Origin: Solirubrobacter sp963724195 | Lineage (GTDB): Bacteria; Actinomycetota; Thermoleophilia; Solirubrobacterales; Solirubrobacteraceae | DNA length: 64,000 bases | Direction of reading: 5' to 3' | Assembly: GCA_963724195.1 (NCBI GenBank) | Contig: CAVRTQ010000022.1 | Span: 1-64,000 of the forward strand | Shown: in pieces, positions 24,528 through 33,974 of the stretch | Numbering within the stretch: the stretch's first letter is position 1 | Layout: each line of letters starts with the position of its first letter | The notes under the pieces: model-generated | What the model saw: the letters and a program-made list of their open reading frames with translations, nothing else | What the model was told of the DNA's origin: nothing | Databases searched by the model: none | Program-made: the position numbers and the translations under genes

Positions 24528-25893
24528 GCGCGCCGACCGCCGGACGGTCCGCAGCCCAGTCGCGCGCCCGCTCCAGCTGCGCGGAGAGCGTGACGAGCAG
24601 CGCTTCGCTGTCGGGCGGACCGACGAGCTGGGCGGCGAGCGGGAAGCCGTCGCTCGTGAAGCCCGCGGGCACGCTCACCGCGGGCTGGCCCGTGTGGTTG
24701 AACGCGGCGCTGTAGGGCGCGAGGCGCGTCATCGCGACCAACGTGCGCAGGCCGCCGCGGCCGTCGAACTCGCGCACCCGCGGCGGCCGGCGGGTGAACA
24801 TCGGCGTGAGCACGAGGTCGGCGTGCTCGAAGACGCGGTTGAGCTGCGCCGCGTCCGTGGCGGCCTGCCCGGCCGCGGCGCTCGCCACGCGCTCGGGCAC
24901 CGCGTGGCCGATCCGCGCCAACCCGCGCGCGCGGCCCGAGAGCCGGTCGGTGTGGCCCTGCTCGGCGGCCGTGTCGTGGATGCCGCGCATGAAGCGGGCG
25001 AGGATCCGGTTGCCCATGGTCATTCCCCAGTCGAAGTCGCGCACGTGCACCTCGTGGCCGAGGTCGCGCAGGATGGCCGCGGTCGAGTCCACCGCGCCGA
25101 GTTGCTCGGCGTCGGGCTTGACGCCGATCGGCGGGAGCGCGGTGGAGATCGCGATCCGCAGCCGGCCCGGCTCGGTCGCGGCCGCCGCGGCCAGCGAAGG
25201 TCCGCCGTCGGCGATCACGTCCATGATCAGCGCCGCATCCTTGACCGTGCGCGTCAGGGGGCCGAACACGGCCATGCCCTGGTGCGCCTCGTTCTCCGGC
25301 GCGGAGGACACCCGGCCGCGCTGCGGCTTGAGGCCGAACAGCGCCGTGCACGCGGCCGGGATGCGGATCGAGCCCGCGCCGTCGGACCCGAGCGCGGCGC
25401 TCGCGAGCCCGGCCGCGACGGCGGTCGCCGAGCCGCCGCTGGAGCCGCCGCTCGTGCGGTGCGGGTCCCACGGGTTGCGCGTGACGCCGAACGTGGGCGA
25501 CTCGGTGAACGGTGTCGCCATCAGCTCCGGGACGTGCGTCTTGCCGATGATCACGGCGCCGGCGGCGCGCAGGCGCGCGACGACCTCGGAGTCGGCGGGC
25601 CGGGGCTGCGGGTCGGCGTCGCAGCCGTAGGCGGTGACCTGGCCGGCCACGTGCATGTCGTCCTTGATCGCGATCGGGACGCCGTTCAGGGGGCCGGAGC
25701 GGCGCGCGTCGGCCGCGTCGGCCTCGGCCAGCGCCTCCGCCCCGAGCACGACGCGGTAGGCGTTCAGCAGCGGGTCCAGCCGGGCGATCCGGCTCAGGAA
25801 CAGCTCCGTCAGCTCCCGCGAGGTGATCTCGCCGGCGGCGATCAGCTCCGCGTGACGGGCGAGTCCGGCGAAGGCGAGGTCGGCGTGGTCCAT
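24403..25893 (-). CDS. Amidase-signature family hydrolase
   Basis: The amidase signature is present: catalytic Lys in VPIAIKDDMH, cis-Ser and nucleophile Ser in HRTSGGSSGGSATAVAAG and GSDGAGSIRIPAAC. It hydrolyses an amide; GatA-like residues are shared, but no gatB/C neighbours exist, so a stand-alone amidase is likely. The last 45 codons are Arg-rich and overlap the IMPase gene by 125 bp. A one-base shift near 24545 would instead end at a TGA overlapping the IMPase ATG, the more natural arrangement. Confidence 0.88.
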   Translation of the reverse strand: MDHADLAFAGLARHAELIAAGEITSRELTELFLSRIARLDPLLNAYRVVLGAEALAEADAADARRSGPLNGVPIAIKDDMHVAGQVTAYGCDADPQPRPADSEVVARLRAAGAVIIGKTHVPELMATPFTESPTFGVTRNPWDPHRTSGGSSGGSATAVAAGLASAALGSDGAGSIRIPAACTALFGLKPQRGRVSSAPENEAHQGMAVFGPLTRTVKDAALIMDVIADGGPSLAAAAATEPGRLRIAISTALPPIGVKPDAEQLGAVDSTAAILRDLGHEVHVRDFDWGMTMGNRILARFMRGIHDTAAEQGHTDRLSGRARGLARIGHAVPERVASAAAGQAATDAAQLNRVFEHADLVLTPMFTRRPPRVREFDGRGGLRTLVAMTRLAPYSAAFNHTGQPAVSVPAGFTSDGFPLAAQLVGPPDSEALLVTLSAQLERARDWAADRPAVGAHERERHRTAAARRVDRPRGGRAPAGSVPRAGAADLREVNPD

Positions 25894-25920
25894 CGGCGTC
25901 GCACCTTATCGTCGCGGCTG

Positions 25921-26946
25921 ATGCCCGCTTTCGCCACCGCCGACGAGGTCACCGACGCCGCCCGTTCCGCCCTCCCGCCCGAGCTCTGGGACTACGTGTC
26001 CGGCGGGGGCGGCACCGAGGTCACGCTGCGACGCAACCGGAGCGCGCTGGACGCGGTGTGCTTCCGGCCCCGGGTGGCGCGCGACGTGTCGGGTGCGCGG
26101 GCCGACACGACGTGCCTCGGGATCGAGTGCTCGTCGCCGGTGCTGCTCGCGCCGATCGGGACGATCGGGCTGTTCGACGCGGGCGGCGCGGCGACGTGTG
26201 CCCGGGCCGCGGCGCGGGCGGGAACGGCGGCGTTCGTCTCCATCCTCTCGACCCCGTCGCTGGAGGAGGTCGCCGCGACGGGCGCGCCGCTGATCTACCA
26301 GCACTACACGCGCGGCTCACGCGCGTGGACGCTCGACCTGTTCCGGCGGGCCGAGAGCGCCGGCTACCGGGCGATCTGCGTGACGGTGGACAGCCCGGTC
26401 GACGGGCTGCGCGAGCGGGAGCTGCGGCACCGGTTCGACCGCGGGACGGCGCAGGCGCAGCCGAACCTCTCCGGCGGCGCCCGGCGCGAGCTGCAGGCGG
26501 AGCTGACCTGGAGCGAGATCGCGTGGCTCGCCGAGCAGACCGAGTTGCCGCTGTTGCTGAAGGGCGTGACGCACCCGGAGGACGCGGTGCTGGCGCTGGA
26601 AGCCGGTGTGGCGGCGCTCGTGGTGTCCAACCACGGCGGGCGCCAGCTCGATTCGCAGCTGGGTGCCGTCGAGGTGCTCCCGGACGTGGTCGCGGCGGTC
26701 GGCGGGCGGGTCGAGGTGCTCGTGGACGGTGGGTTCGAGCGCGGCGGGGACGTCGTGAAGGCGCTCGCGCTGGGCGCCCGGGCCGTGCTGATCGGGCGGG
26801 CGATGTGCCTCTCCCTGGCCGCGGGCGGCGAGGACACGCTGGTGGAGACGCTCGCGCGGCTGCGGGAAGAGGTGGCGCGGACGCTGGCGCTGCTCGGCGT
26901 GACCACGCCGGGCGCCGTCAGTCGCGAGTACCTCGTGGGCGGGTAG
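25921..26946 (+). CDS. FMN-dependent alpha-hydroxy acid oxidase/dehydrogenase
   Basis: Intact, 341 residues, of the lactate/glycolate oxidase family. FMN and active-site motifs: VLLAPIGTIGL, YQHYTRGS, VTVDSPVDGLRERE, LLLKGVTHPEDA, VVSNHGGRQLD (catalytic His) and VLVDGGFERGGDVVKAL. It oxidises an (S)-2-hydroxy acid to the keto acid in the cytoplasm. Divergent from the amidase; its 3' end overlaps the next minus-strand gene by 29 bp. Confidence 0.92.
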   Translation: MPAFATADEVTDAARSALPPELWDYVSGGGGTEVTLRRNRSALDAVCFRPRVARDVSGARADTTCLGIECSSPVLLAPIGTIGLFDAGGAATCARAAARAGTAAFVSILSTPSLEEVAATGAPLIYQHYTRGSRAWTLDLFRRAESAGYRAICVTVDSPVDGLRERELRHRFDRGTAQAQPNLSGGARRELQAELTWSEIAWLAEQTELPLLLKGVTHPEDAVLALEAGVAALVVSNHGGRQLDSQLGAVEVLPDVVAAVGGRVEVLVDGGFERGGDVVKALALGARAVLIGRAMCLSLAAGGEDTLVETLARLREEVARTLALLGVTTPGAVSREYLVGG

Positions 26947-27826
26947 CGCGGGCCGCGAGCGGCGCTTCTCCCGCCCGGTACGGGTCGGGCTCCGGCGGGA
27001 GCGGGCTGCGCGGGCGCAGCCCGGCGGCGAGCATGATCACGCCGCCGGCGAGCAGGAACAGCGGCCAGACCAGGAGCGTCGTCCCGGACGCGGCGCTGAC
27101 GATGAACAGGATCAGGTTGAGCACGCCGACGTAGGCCGGGCCGGGCGAGCGGTCCAGCGCGCCGAACGCGACCAGGCCGAGGCCCGCCGCGAGCAGCACG
27201 AGCTCCCAGAAGGCGGACAGGTCCGGCGTGGGCACACCCGTCGAGTAGGGCTGGATGGCGATCGCCGCGACGGCCAGGCCGCCGGCGTCGCACAGCACTT
27301 CGGCGTGGCGGCGCGCCGGTTCCCGCAACGCCAGCGACGCGAACAACAACCCGCCCGCGTACGCGAGGAAGACCCAGCGCCGGATGCCGTCCGGGGCGAG
27401 CACTCCGAGCGCCAGGAGGACCAGCAGGGCCGCGAACAGCAGCGAGATGGCGCTGTTGCGTTCCAGCGCGGGCCAGATGGCCAGCGCCGCGACCACGAGC
27501 GAGGCCGTGATCAGCACCCAGCCGTCCGGGATGGTGTTCAGCTCGCCACCGAGCGCGACGAGCAGCCCGCCGTAGATCAGCGGGAGACCGGTGGCGAGCA
27601 GGACGGACTGGTACGCGGGCGGCATCCCCTGCTCGTTCGGCGCCTGCGCGCCGAGCCAGAACAGCAGCGCCCCGGGCCCGATCAGGAGCGCGGCGTCGAC
27701 CCCGATCGGCAACGTGTCCTGCAGGCGCAGCACCGTGAGGGTCACGCCGACCGCCAGCGCGACTCCTCCGGCCGCGATCAGAGGCCCGCGATGCGGCGGG
27801 GGCCGCAACAGGTCGCGCAGGCTCAT
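26918..27826 (-). CDS. Polytopic membrane protein, about ten helices
   Basis: Intact, 302 residues from ATG 27826 (MSLRDLLRPPPHRGPLIAAG). Evenly spaced hydrophobic helices cover the protein, ending in a basic/proline tail (RPRSPLPPEPDPYRAGEAP). No conserved charged residues suggest a transporter class. Divergent from the crotonase gene with a 12-bp gap, so both may have leaderless or very short 5' ends. Confidence 0.75.
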   Translation of the reverse strand: MSLRDLLRPPPHRGPLIAAGGVALAVGVTLTVLRLQDTLPIGVDAALLIGPGALLFWLGAQAPNEQGMPPAYQSVLLATGLPLIYGGLLVALGGELNTIPDGWVLITASLVVAALAIWPALERNSAISLLFAALLVLLALGVLAPDGIRRWVFLAYAGGLLFASLALREPARRHAEVLCDAGGLAVAAIAIQPYSTGVPTPDLSAFWELVLLAAGLGLVAFGALDRSPGPAYVGVLNLILFIVSAASGTTLLVWPLFLLAGGVIMLAAGLRPRSPLPPEPDPYRAGEAPLAARATRPRGTRD

Positions 27827-27838
27827 CAGAATCAGTCT

Positions 27839-28611
27839 ATGTCTGACCTCGTGCTGACGGAGGACCGCGACGCGGTCCGCCACGTCATCCTGAACCGCCC
27901 CGAGAAGCGCAACGCGTTCAACCTCGAGCTCGTGCGGGCCGTGGGCGCGGCGCTGCGTGCCGCGGCCGACGACCCGTCCGTGCGCGTGGTGGTGCTGCGC
28001 GGGAACGGCCCGGTGTTCTCCGCGGGGATGGACATCGCCACCCTGGGCGCAGGCCGCTTCCTCGGCGTCGCAGCTGCGGTCGTTCCGCCGCGACTGCCTG
28101 GACGCGTGGAACCTGGCCGAGGAGATGCTCAAGCCGACCGTCTGCGTGATCCACGGCGCGTGTCTGGGCGGCGCGCTGGAGCTGGCCCTGGCGTGCGACC
28201 TGCGGGTGATGGCCGAGGACGCGGTCGTCGGGCTCCCGGAGACGCAAGCTCGGGCTCGTCCCGGACGTGGGTGGCTCCTCCCGGCTGCCGCAGATCGTGG
28301 GTGTGGGGCGCGCGAAGGAGCTGATCCTGACCTCGCGCGTGATCGGGGCCGTGGACGCGGAGCGGTACGGGCTGGTGAACCGGGTCGGCGGGATGCAGGT
28401 CGCCTCGGCGCTGGTCGACGAGTTGCTGGGCTGCGCGCCGATGGCCGTGGGGCTGGCGAAGCGGTTGATCGATGCGTCGGCCCGGCCGGCGCTGTCGACG
28501 ACGCTGGAGCTCGAGGTGAGCGCGCAGGAGCAGTGCATGCGGTCGGAGGACGTGCGCGAAGGCGTGGCGGCGGCGAGCGAGCGGCGGGCGCCCGTGTGGC
28601 GTGGCGTGTAG
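27839..28611 (+). CDS. Enoyl-CoA hydratase/isomerase (crotonase) family protein (two frameshifts)
   Basis: Crotonase fold with the oxyanion-hole segments FSAGMDIATLG and GACLGGALELALACDLR, then PDVGGSSRLPQIVGVG. About 257 residues after repair. Extra bases near 28050 (before AASSASQLRS) and 28244 (before LGLVPDVGG) split it over three frames. It probably hydrates or isomerises an acyl-CoA. Convergent with the secreted-protein operon, with a palindromic element between. Confidence 0.87.
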
Positions 28612-28638
28612 TTCGCGGCCTGGTCTGGGTGCTGGCGG

Positions 28639-28867
28639 TTACGGCAGGCACCGATAGGGGTGAGTCCCTTCGCGCGGTTGGGAAGCGACCGCGCTGGTGA
28701 TCGGTGCCGGGCGCGGTTCTCAGGGGGTATGCCCGGTGAACTCGCGCTCAGGCGAAACTGAGCGGGCATACCCCCACCAACGCGCCAACTCGAACGGTCG
28801 CTTGCGCTCGTTTACCGCCGATGCGCGATCGACTCCGACCGCACCCACCCTCCTCGATGCTGCCGTT
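28639..28867. repeat. Palindromic intergenic element, copy 1
   Basis: Imperfect palindrome between convergent genes, centred near 28750. The right outer arm (minus strand from 28867) reads AACGGCAGCATCGAGGAGGG, close to AACGGCTCATCGAGGG at the outer ends of copies 2 and 3. The left arm begins ACGGCAGGCACCGATAGGGG. AAGCGACCG occurs in both arms (28683-28691 and, inverted, 28795-28803). Local hairpins include GGCACCGAT/ATCGGTGCC and the central GGGGGTATGCCCG/CGGGCATACCCCC. Weaker copy than those at 43.9 and 56.2 kb. Confidence 0.55.
28723..28775. terminator. Central hairpin of palindromic element copy 1
   Basis: GGGGGTATGCCCG (28723-28735) pairs perfectly with CGGGCATACCCCC (28763-28775); inside, CGCTCAG/CTGAGCG can pair around GCGAAA. 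It lies between convergent genes and may be a bidirectional terminator. Confidence 0.6.
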
Positions 28868-28875
28868 CGCCGCGA

Positions 28876-30378
28876 CTAGCGCACGCCGGCGGAGGGCGCG
28901 CGCCCCTTGCGCACCTTGAACAACTTGGCCTTCACGAGGAACGCCTGGCCGGCCTTCACCACGACCGTCTTCTTCTTCGACCGCGACCGTCACGCGCCCC
29001 TTGCCCACCTGGGTCAACGTCCCGTCACACCGGTCCACGGTGTTGAAGGTCGCGGAGCGGGCGGTGCTCGTGCTCGCGCCACCCACGGTGCGGTAGTAGC
29101 CCTTGACGACCATCGCGATCGAGCGGACCACCGTGCCCTTGGCGGGCGCGCCCACGCAGCGGGCTTCGGCACCCGGCGGCGACAGCAGGCTCACGTCGGT
29201 CGGGATCGCCGCGCTCTTGGCCTTCGCGCGCTTCTGCTTGAGCAGGAAGATCGCGGCCCGGATCCGGGCCGACTGGCGCTTGGCCCGGCGGTCGGCGGCC
29301 GAGAAGCTGTTGGCCGCCGAGTCGATCGCGACTTCGCCGCGCGTGGTGTCGACGGTCGAGCCGAGCGGGATCGAGGCCACGCCCTTGAGCGGCACGAACT
29401 CGCTGGACTGCAGCGGCGCGCGCAGCCCGTCGAAGCCGAGCGTCGTGCGCGCCGGGAGCTTCACGAACACCTCGCCGGAGACCACCTTCACGACGCTCGT
29501 CTCCCCCGGCTTCGGCGGCACGTTGCCCGGCGGGAGCGGTCGCAGGCGTTGCCGACACCGTCGGCGTCGCCGTCGGCCTGGTCGGAGTTGGCGGACGTCC
29601 GGGCAGTTGTCCTCGTCGTCGGGCACGCCGTCGCGGTCGCGGTCGGCCGGCGGGGCGACGACCGGCGGCGCGACGGTGAACGTGACGCCTGCGCCGGGTC
29701 GCGGTTGTCGGCGGCGCCGTAGACGTCGACCGCGAACACGGCCAGCGTGTACGTGCCGGGCGCGAGGCCGTCGGACGTCCAGGTCGGTCTTGCACGTCGG
29801 CGAACTCGCCGCGGTTGAGCGAGCACATGAACCGCGGGTTCTCGACGGTCGAGGTGAACGTGTACGACGTCGCCCCGGGGCCGGCCGTGATCGCGGTGTC
29901 GCGGTTGACGGACCGTCGGAGAACGCGACGTCGTCGAGGTCGAGCGCCTCGTCGACTCGCCGGTGCGGGCCGAGTAGTCGACGTAGTCGATCGCGGGCAG
30001 GCCGTCCGCCGTGGCCAGCACGACGGGCGTCCACCCGCCGGTCCCCTTGACCGGCGCCTCCAAGCACGTGCCCTCGGTCTCGACACCCGCGGAACGTCAT
30101 GCTGTCGCCGGCGGGCATGCGGACGAAGAACTCGACCATCGCCTGCGGCTGCCGAACTCCATGTACGGGTACCCGCAGGGCATCGGGAGATACGGGCCGC
30201 CGTCCCAGCCGCCCTTCTCGATCACGCTCCCCCCGCACTCGCTGCTGATCGCACGCCGTGCCGTCGTCGATCGGGCTCTGCTGCCCCGGCGTGAACTTGC
30301 ACGACCGTCGGCGAACTGGGCAGAAGCGGGTGCGGCCCACGCCACGAACAGCAACAGGGCGAGGGCCGCGACCTTCAT
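28876..30378 (-). CDS. Secreted protein with thrombospondin-3 repeat, operon gene 3 (multiple frameshifts)
   Basis: Signal peptide MKVAALALLLFVAWAAPASA, then a jelly-roll-like region (CLEAPVKGTGGWTPVVLATA, DLDDVAFSDG), an Ig-like segment (GATSYTFTSTVENPRFMCSL), a Ca-binding TSP3 repeat (DRDGVPDDEDNCPD, DQADGDADGVGNACD) and a C-terminal beta domain shared with the 30375 gene (VVSGEVFVKLPARTTLGFDG, AIFLLKQKRAKAK). At least five single-base shifts; the corrected end is TAG at 28876. ATG overlaps the upstream stop as ATGA. Likely cell-surface or extracellular; function unknown. Confidence 0.7.
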
Positions 30379-31932
30379 CGCGCGGCCTGCCGGGCCGCGA
30401 ACAGCTTCGCTTTGACCAGGTACGAGCGCCCGGCGGGCACGCGCTCGGTGGTCTTCTCCTCGCGGTCGTAGACCGAGACGCGCCCGCGGCCGACTTCGGT
30501 GCGGGTGCCGTCGCAGCGGTCACGCGTGACCCAGGTGGCGTCCGGCGCGGTGGTGATCGCGGCGCCGCCGATCACGCGGTACAGACCCTTGGTCGTCGCC
30601 GCGGTGAGGCTGCGGACGGTGTTGCGCGAACGCCCCTTGATCGGGCCGCTGCGCGCAGCTGCGGGCACAGGCGGCCTCGGCGCCGGGCGCGCTCTGGAGC
30701 ACGAGGTCGGTGCCGACCACCGCGGCCGAGCCCCGCTTGGCGCGCTGCTGGCGGATCAGGAAGATGCCGGCCGACAGCCGGGCGTTGCGCTGCGTGCCCT
30801 GGCTGTTCTGGGCCGAGGCCATGGCCACGGTGCCCTTGCGGGCGTCCACGGTGCTCCCCACCGGCACGGACGCCTGGCCCTTGAGCGGCACGAAGCCGGG
30901 CGAGGACTGCTTCAACGACCCGCCCGGGAACTTCACGAACACCTCGCCGGCCACGACCTCGATGTTCACGCGCTCACCGGCGATCGGCGCCAGCGTGCCG
31001 GGCAAGCCGACCTCGCAGGCGTCGCCGACGCCGTCGGCGTCACCGTCCGGCTGGGCGGGGTTCGGCACCGCCGTGCAGTTGTCACGCGCGTCGGGCACGC
31101 CGTCGCCGTCCGCGTCCGGAGCGACCGCCACCGGCAGCGGGCTGCGGCACGGGCGGGCCGGCCACGGTCCAGGTGTACGTCGCGGGGGTCGCGTCCGTCG
31201 CTGCCGTAGACGTCGATCATCTGCGCCCGCAACGTGTGGGTCCCGATCGCGAGCTGCGGGAGCGTGACGGGCGAGCCGCAGGGCGAGAACTCCGCCCCGT
31301 CGACCGAGCACTCGAACGCGTCGACAGGCTGGTTGCCCGCCAACCCGACGCGTCCGTCGGCGAGCGGCAGGATCTCCGTGTCGGGTTGCGCGACGTCGCT
31401 GAAGGCCACGTCATCGATCGACCAGCGTCGGGCACGAGAAGTAGAAGCACGGATCGGCGCGGAACCGGACCGCACGGATCTCCGCGCCGGTGAGCGTGAC
31501 GGTACGGCCGAAGCGGCCCGTGGATGCGAACCGCTCCGTGTCGACGACGGTCTCGCCGGCGAGCGCCTCGATGATGTACGCGCCGCCCTCGCTGAAGCTG
31601 CCACCGGCCACCCACAACGAGACCGTGACCTGCGGCGCCCCGAACGCCATGGTCAGCCCTGCGCCGGAGAACGCGAGCGCCTGGCCGCCGCCCCGGCCCT
31701 CGTCGTCGACGCTCGCGCACGCCAGCGGCGCGGGCGCGGCCGCGTCTGACCCGCCGACGTCGGGGCATGAGCTCGTCATCGTCACGCCGGGATAGAAGGA
31801 GCCGTCGACCATGCCCTGCGGGTCGGGCTGGAGCGCCTCGAAGTCGAGGACCGTCGGCGGCGGGGCGAGCTGCGCCTGCGCCGGCGCGGCGAACGCCAGC
31901 GCGGCGAGCAGCGCTACGGCGAACGTCCTCAC
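30375..31932 (-). CDS. Secreted protein with thrombospondin-3 repeat, operon gene 2 (multiple frameshifts)
   Basis: GTG start overlapping the upstream stop (GTGA). Signal peptide VRTFAVALLAALAFAAPAQA; jelly-roll-like region (VLDFEALQPDPQGMVDG, VSLWVAGGSFSEGGAYI); Ig-like segment (FECSVDGAEFSPCG); TSP3 repeat (DADGDGVPDARDNC, DGDADGVGDACE); C-terminal domain (VVAGEVFVKFPGGSL, AGIFLIRQQRAKRG, DRCDGTRTEVGRGRVSV) homologous to the 28876 gene. About four frameshifts (near 31430, 31190, 31145, 30650). The two proteins look like a tandem duplication. Confidence 0.72.
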
Positions 31933-32885
31933 TTGCAGGTCTCGAGCTTCGACGCCGTCCCCGCGACGATGCAGCGCGTCTGACGCTTGCCGAGCCCGTT
32001 GGCCTGCACCGGCCACTTGAAGTAGCTGCCGGTCGCGCCGAACTTGTACGTCCCGGTGCGCTGCGCACCGAGCGTGACGCGGATCTCGATGTTCCCGCCC
32101 GCGCGGACACTCTTGCCCACGAGCTTGGTGAGCGAGACCGTGCCGGTCTTCTTCGCCTTCACCGTCTGCGAGCCGCAGCCGCTGCACTTCGCGACGACCT
32201 TCGCGCCCTTGGGCACGCGGTCGACGATCAGGCGCGAGATCCGCACGCCGTTGCCGGTGCGGTCGAAGCCGACGCTCGGCACCACGCGCAGCTCCGGCGG
32301 GCAGCCACCGAAGCGCGCGATGCCCGCCACCTCCGGGCACTTGTCCAGCGCGTCGTACTCGCCGTCGCCGTCCGTGTCCGCGAAGTAGTCGACGCTGAGC
32401 GTGGCCGCGCCGCCGATACCGCCCGCCCCGCCGAGCTGGATCGTGTAGCTGCGGCCCTTCTTGACGTCCAGCGCGAGGCGCCCGCCCGCGACCGGCGTGC
32501 AGTCGACCAGGCGGGTGATCTGCGAGTTGGCCTGGCTCCATTCGTAGAGCACGATCACCGGCGTGAAGCCGACCCCGGCGGCCGACACGTCGATGGCGCC
32601 GTCGGACTGCGGCGTGAGGTCGAACCAGGCGGTCTTGCCGAACGGCGTCCCCTTGCAGACCGTGTTCTCCGTCGTGCCGCCGCCGAGTGGCTGCCCGTCA
32701 CGCGACGGGTTGAAGAGGTCGGGCTGCGTCGTGGCCTCGGTCAGGTCCACGGTGGACCGGAACTCGATCTTGTCGACCGGGAGCGACGCGAGGTAGTTGT
32801 CGTTGACCGGCGGCGCGGCGAGCGCCGTAGGAGCAAGCACCGCGAGTGAGGCTGCGGCGGCGATCAGGCTGGGGACGATTCGCAT
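31929..32885 (-). CDS. Secreted protein with TSP3-like motif, operon gene 1
   Basis: Intact; ATG 32885 gives a clean signal peptide (MRIVPSLIAAAASLAVLAPTALAA), with ATG 32897 as alternative. Beta-rich domain (KTAWFDLTPQSDGAIDV, RLALDVKKGRSYTIQLGG) of the pre-peptidase C-terminal-like type, one acidic repeat (DTDGDGEYDALDKCPE) that may bind calcium, and a C-terminal cystine-containing beta domain ending KLETCK. First gene of a translationally coupled operon of three secreted proteins. Confidence 0.8.
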   Translation of the reverse strand: MRIVPSLIAAAASLAVLAPTALAAPPVNDNYLASLPVDKIEFRSTVDLTEATTQPDLFNPSRDGQPLGGGTTENTVCKGTPFGKTAWFDLTPQSDGAIDVSAAGVGFTPVIVLYEWSQANSQITRLVDCTPVAGGRLALDVKKGRSYTIQLGGAGGIGGAATLSVDYFADTDGDGEYDALDKCPEVAGIARFGGCPPELRVVPSVGFDRTGNGVRISRLIVDRVPKGAKVVAKCSGCGSQTVKAKKTGTVSLTKLVGKSVRAGGNIEIRVTLGAQRTGTYKFGATGSYFKWPVQANGLGKRQTRCIVAGTASKLETCK

Positions 32886-32955
32886 TCTGTTCTCCACTCG
32901 AACACACTCGGGGCGGACACGTCAACCCGCATTAGGGTGGGAGTCGCGGTGTCGC

Positions 32956-33957
32956 TCACCAACTGTGGCCGACCAGCACCGGCTCCGGATGCAGGTCGAC
33001 GCCGAACCGCTCCCGCACACCCGCGGCGATCTCGCGGGCCAGCGCGATCAGCTCGGCCGTGGTCGCGTCGCCACGATTGACGAGCGCGAGCGTGTGCTTG
33101 GTGGAGATCCCGGCGCGTCCGTCTCCGTACCCCTTGTGGAAGCCGGAGCGCTCGATCAGCCAGGCCGCGGACGTCTTGATCCGCCCGTCCGGCTCCGGCC
33201 AGCCCGGCGGGTCGCCGGGGATCGCCGCCCACGCCTCGTGACTGAGGATCGGGTTGGTGAAGAACGAACCGGCGCTGACCGAATCCGGGTCGCCGGGGTC
33301 GATGACCATGCCCTTGCCGCGGCGCAGGCCCAGCACGGCCTCCCGCACGTCGGCGAGCGGCGCGGACCCACCGACCGGGATGCCGAGCGTGCGGCACAGC
33401 TCGGCGTAGGTGAGCGGGCCGGAGACGCTCGGAGTCGCGCAGGCGGAAGCCGACGCCGAGCACGGTCCAGCGGTCGTGGTACTTGAACACGCTGTGGCGG
33501 TACTCGAACGCGCACTCCGCCGGGCTCATGGTGCGCACGGCGTCCGCCTCACGGTCGTAGGCGCGGACCCACGCGATCGTCTGCGAGACGTCCTGCCCGT
33601 AGGCGCCGACGTTCTGGATCGGCGTCGCGCCCGTGGAGCCGGGGATGCCGGACAGGCACTCGATCCCCGCCAGACCGTGCTCGACGGCATGGGCGACGAC
33701 CTCGTCCCACGGTTCCCCGGCGGCGCATTCGAGCACGTCTCCCTGGATCGCGATCCCGCGCGTGCGCACGAGCACGACCGTCCCCGGGAGGTCCTCGTCG
33801 GCGAGCACGACGTTGGAGCCGCCGGCCAGCAGGAGCGTCGGCCGGTCGCGCACGGCGGCGACGAGCTCGTCGTCGGTCTCGGCCGTGACGACGTGCTCGG
33901 CGGAGCCGCCCAGGCGCAGCGAGGTGAGGGCGGCGAGCCGCATGCGCCGCCGCACCA
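32956..33957 (-). CDS. murB: UDP-N-acetylenolpyruvoylglucosamine reductase (one frameshift)
   Basis: Peptidoglycan precursor enzyme that reduces UDP-GlcNAc-enolpyruvate to UDP-MurNAc with NADPH and FAD. Motifs: LLLAGGSNVVLAD, GIECLSGIPGSTGATPIQNV, NVGAYGQDV, YRHSVFK, SAGSFFTNPIL (proton-donor Ser), STKHTLALVNRG. An extra C near 33432 (DSE|VSGPLTYAELC) breaks the frame. The start is ATG 33957 or 33943; the divergent cofD starts 17 bp away, so both mRNAs probably have almost no leader. Confidence 0.92.
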
Positions 33958-33974
33958 TATAAGGTGCCCGCCCA

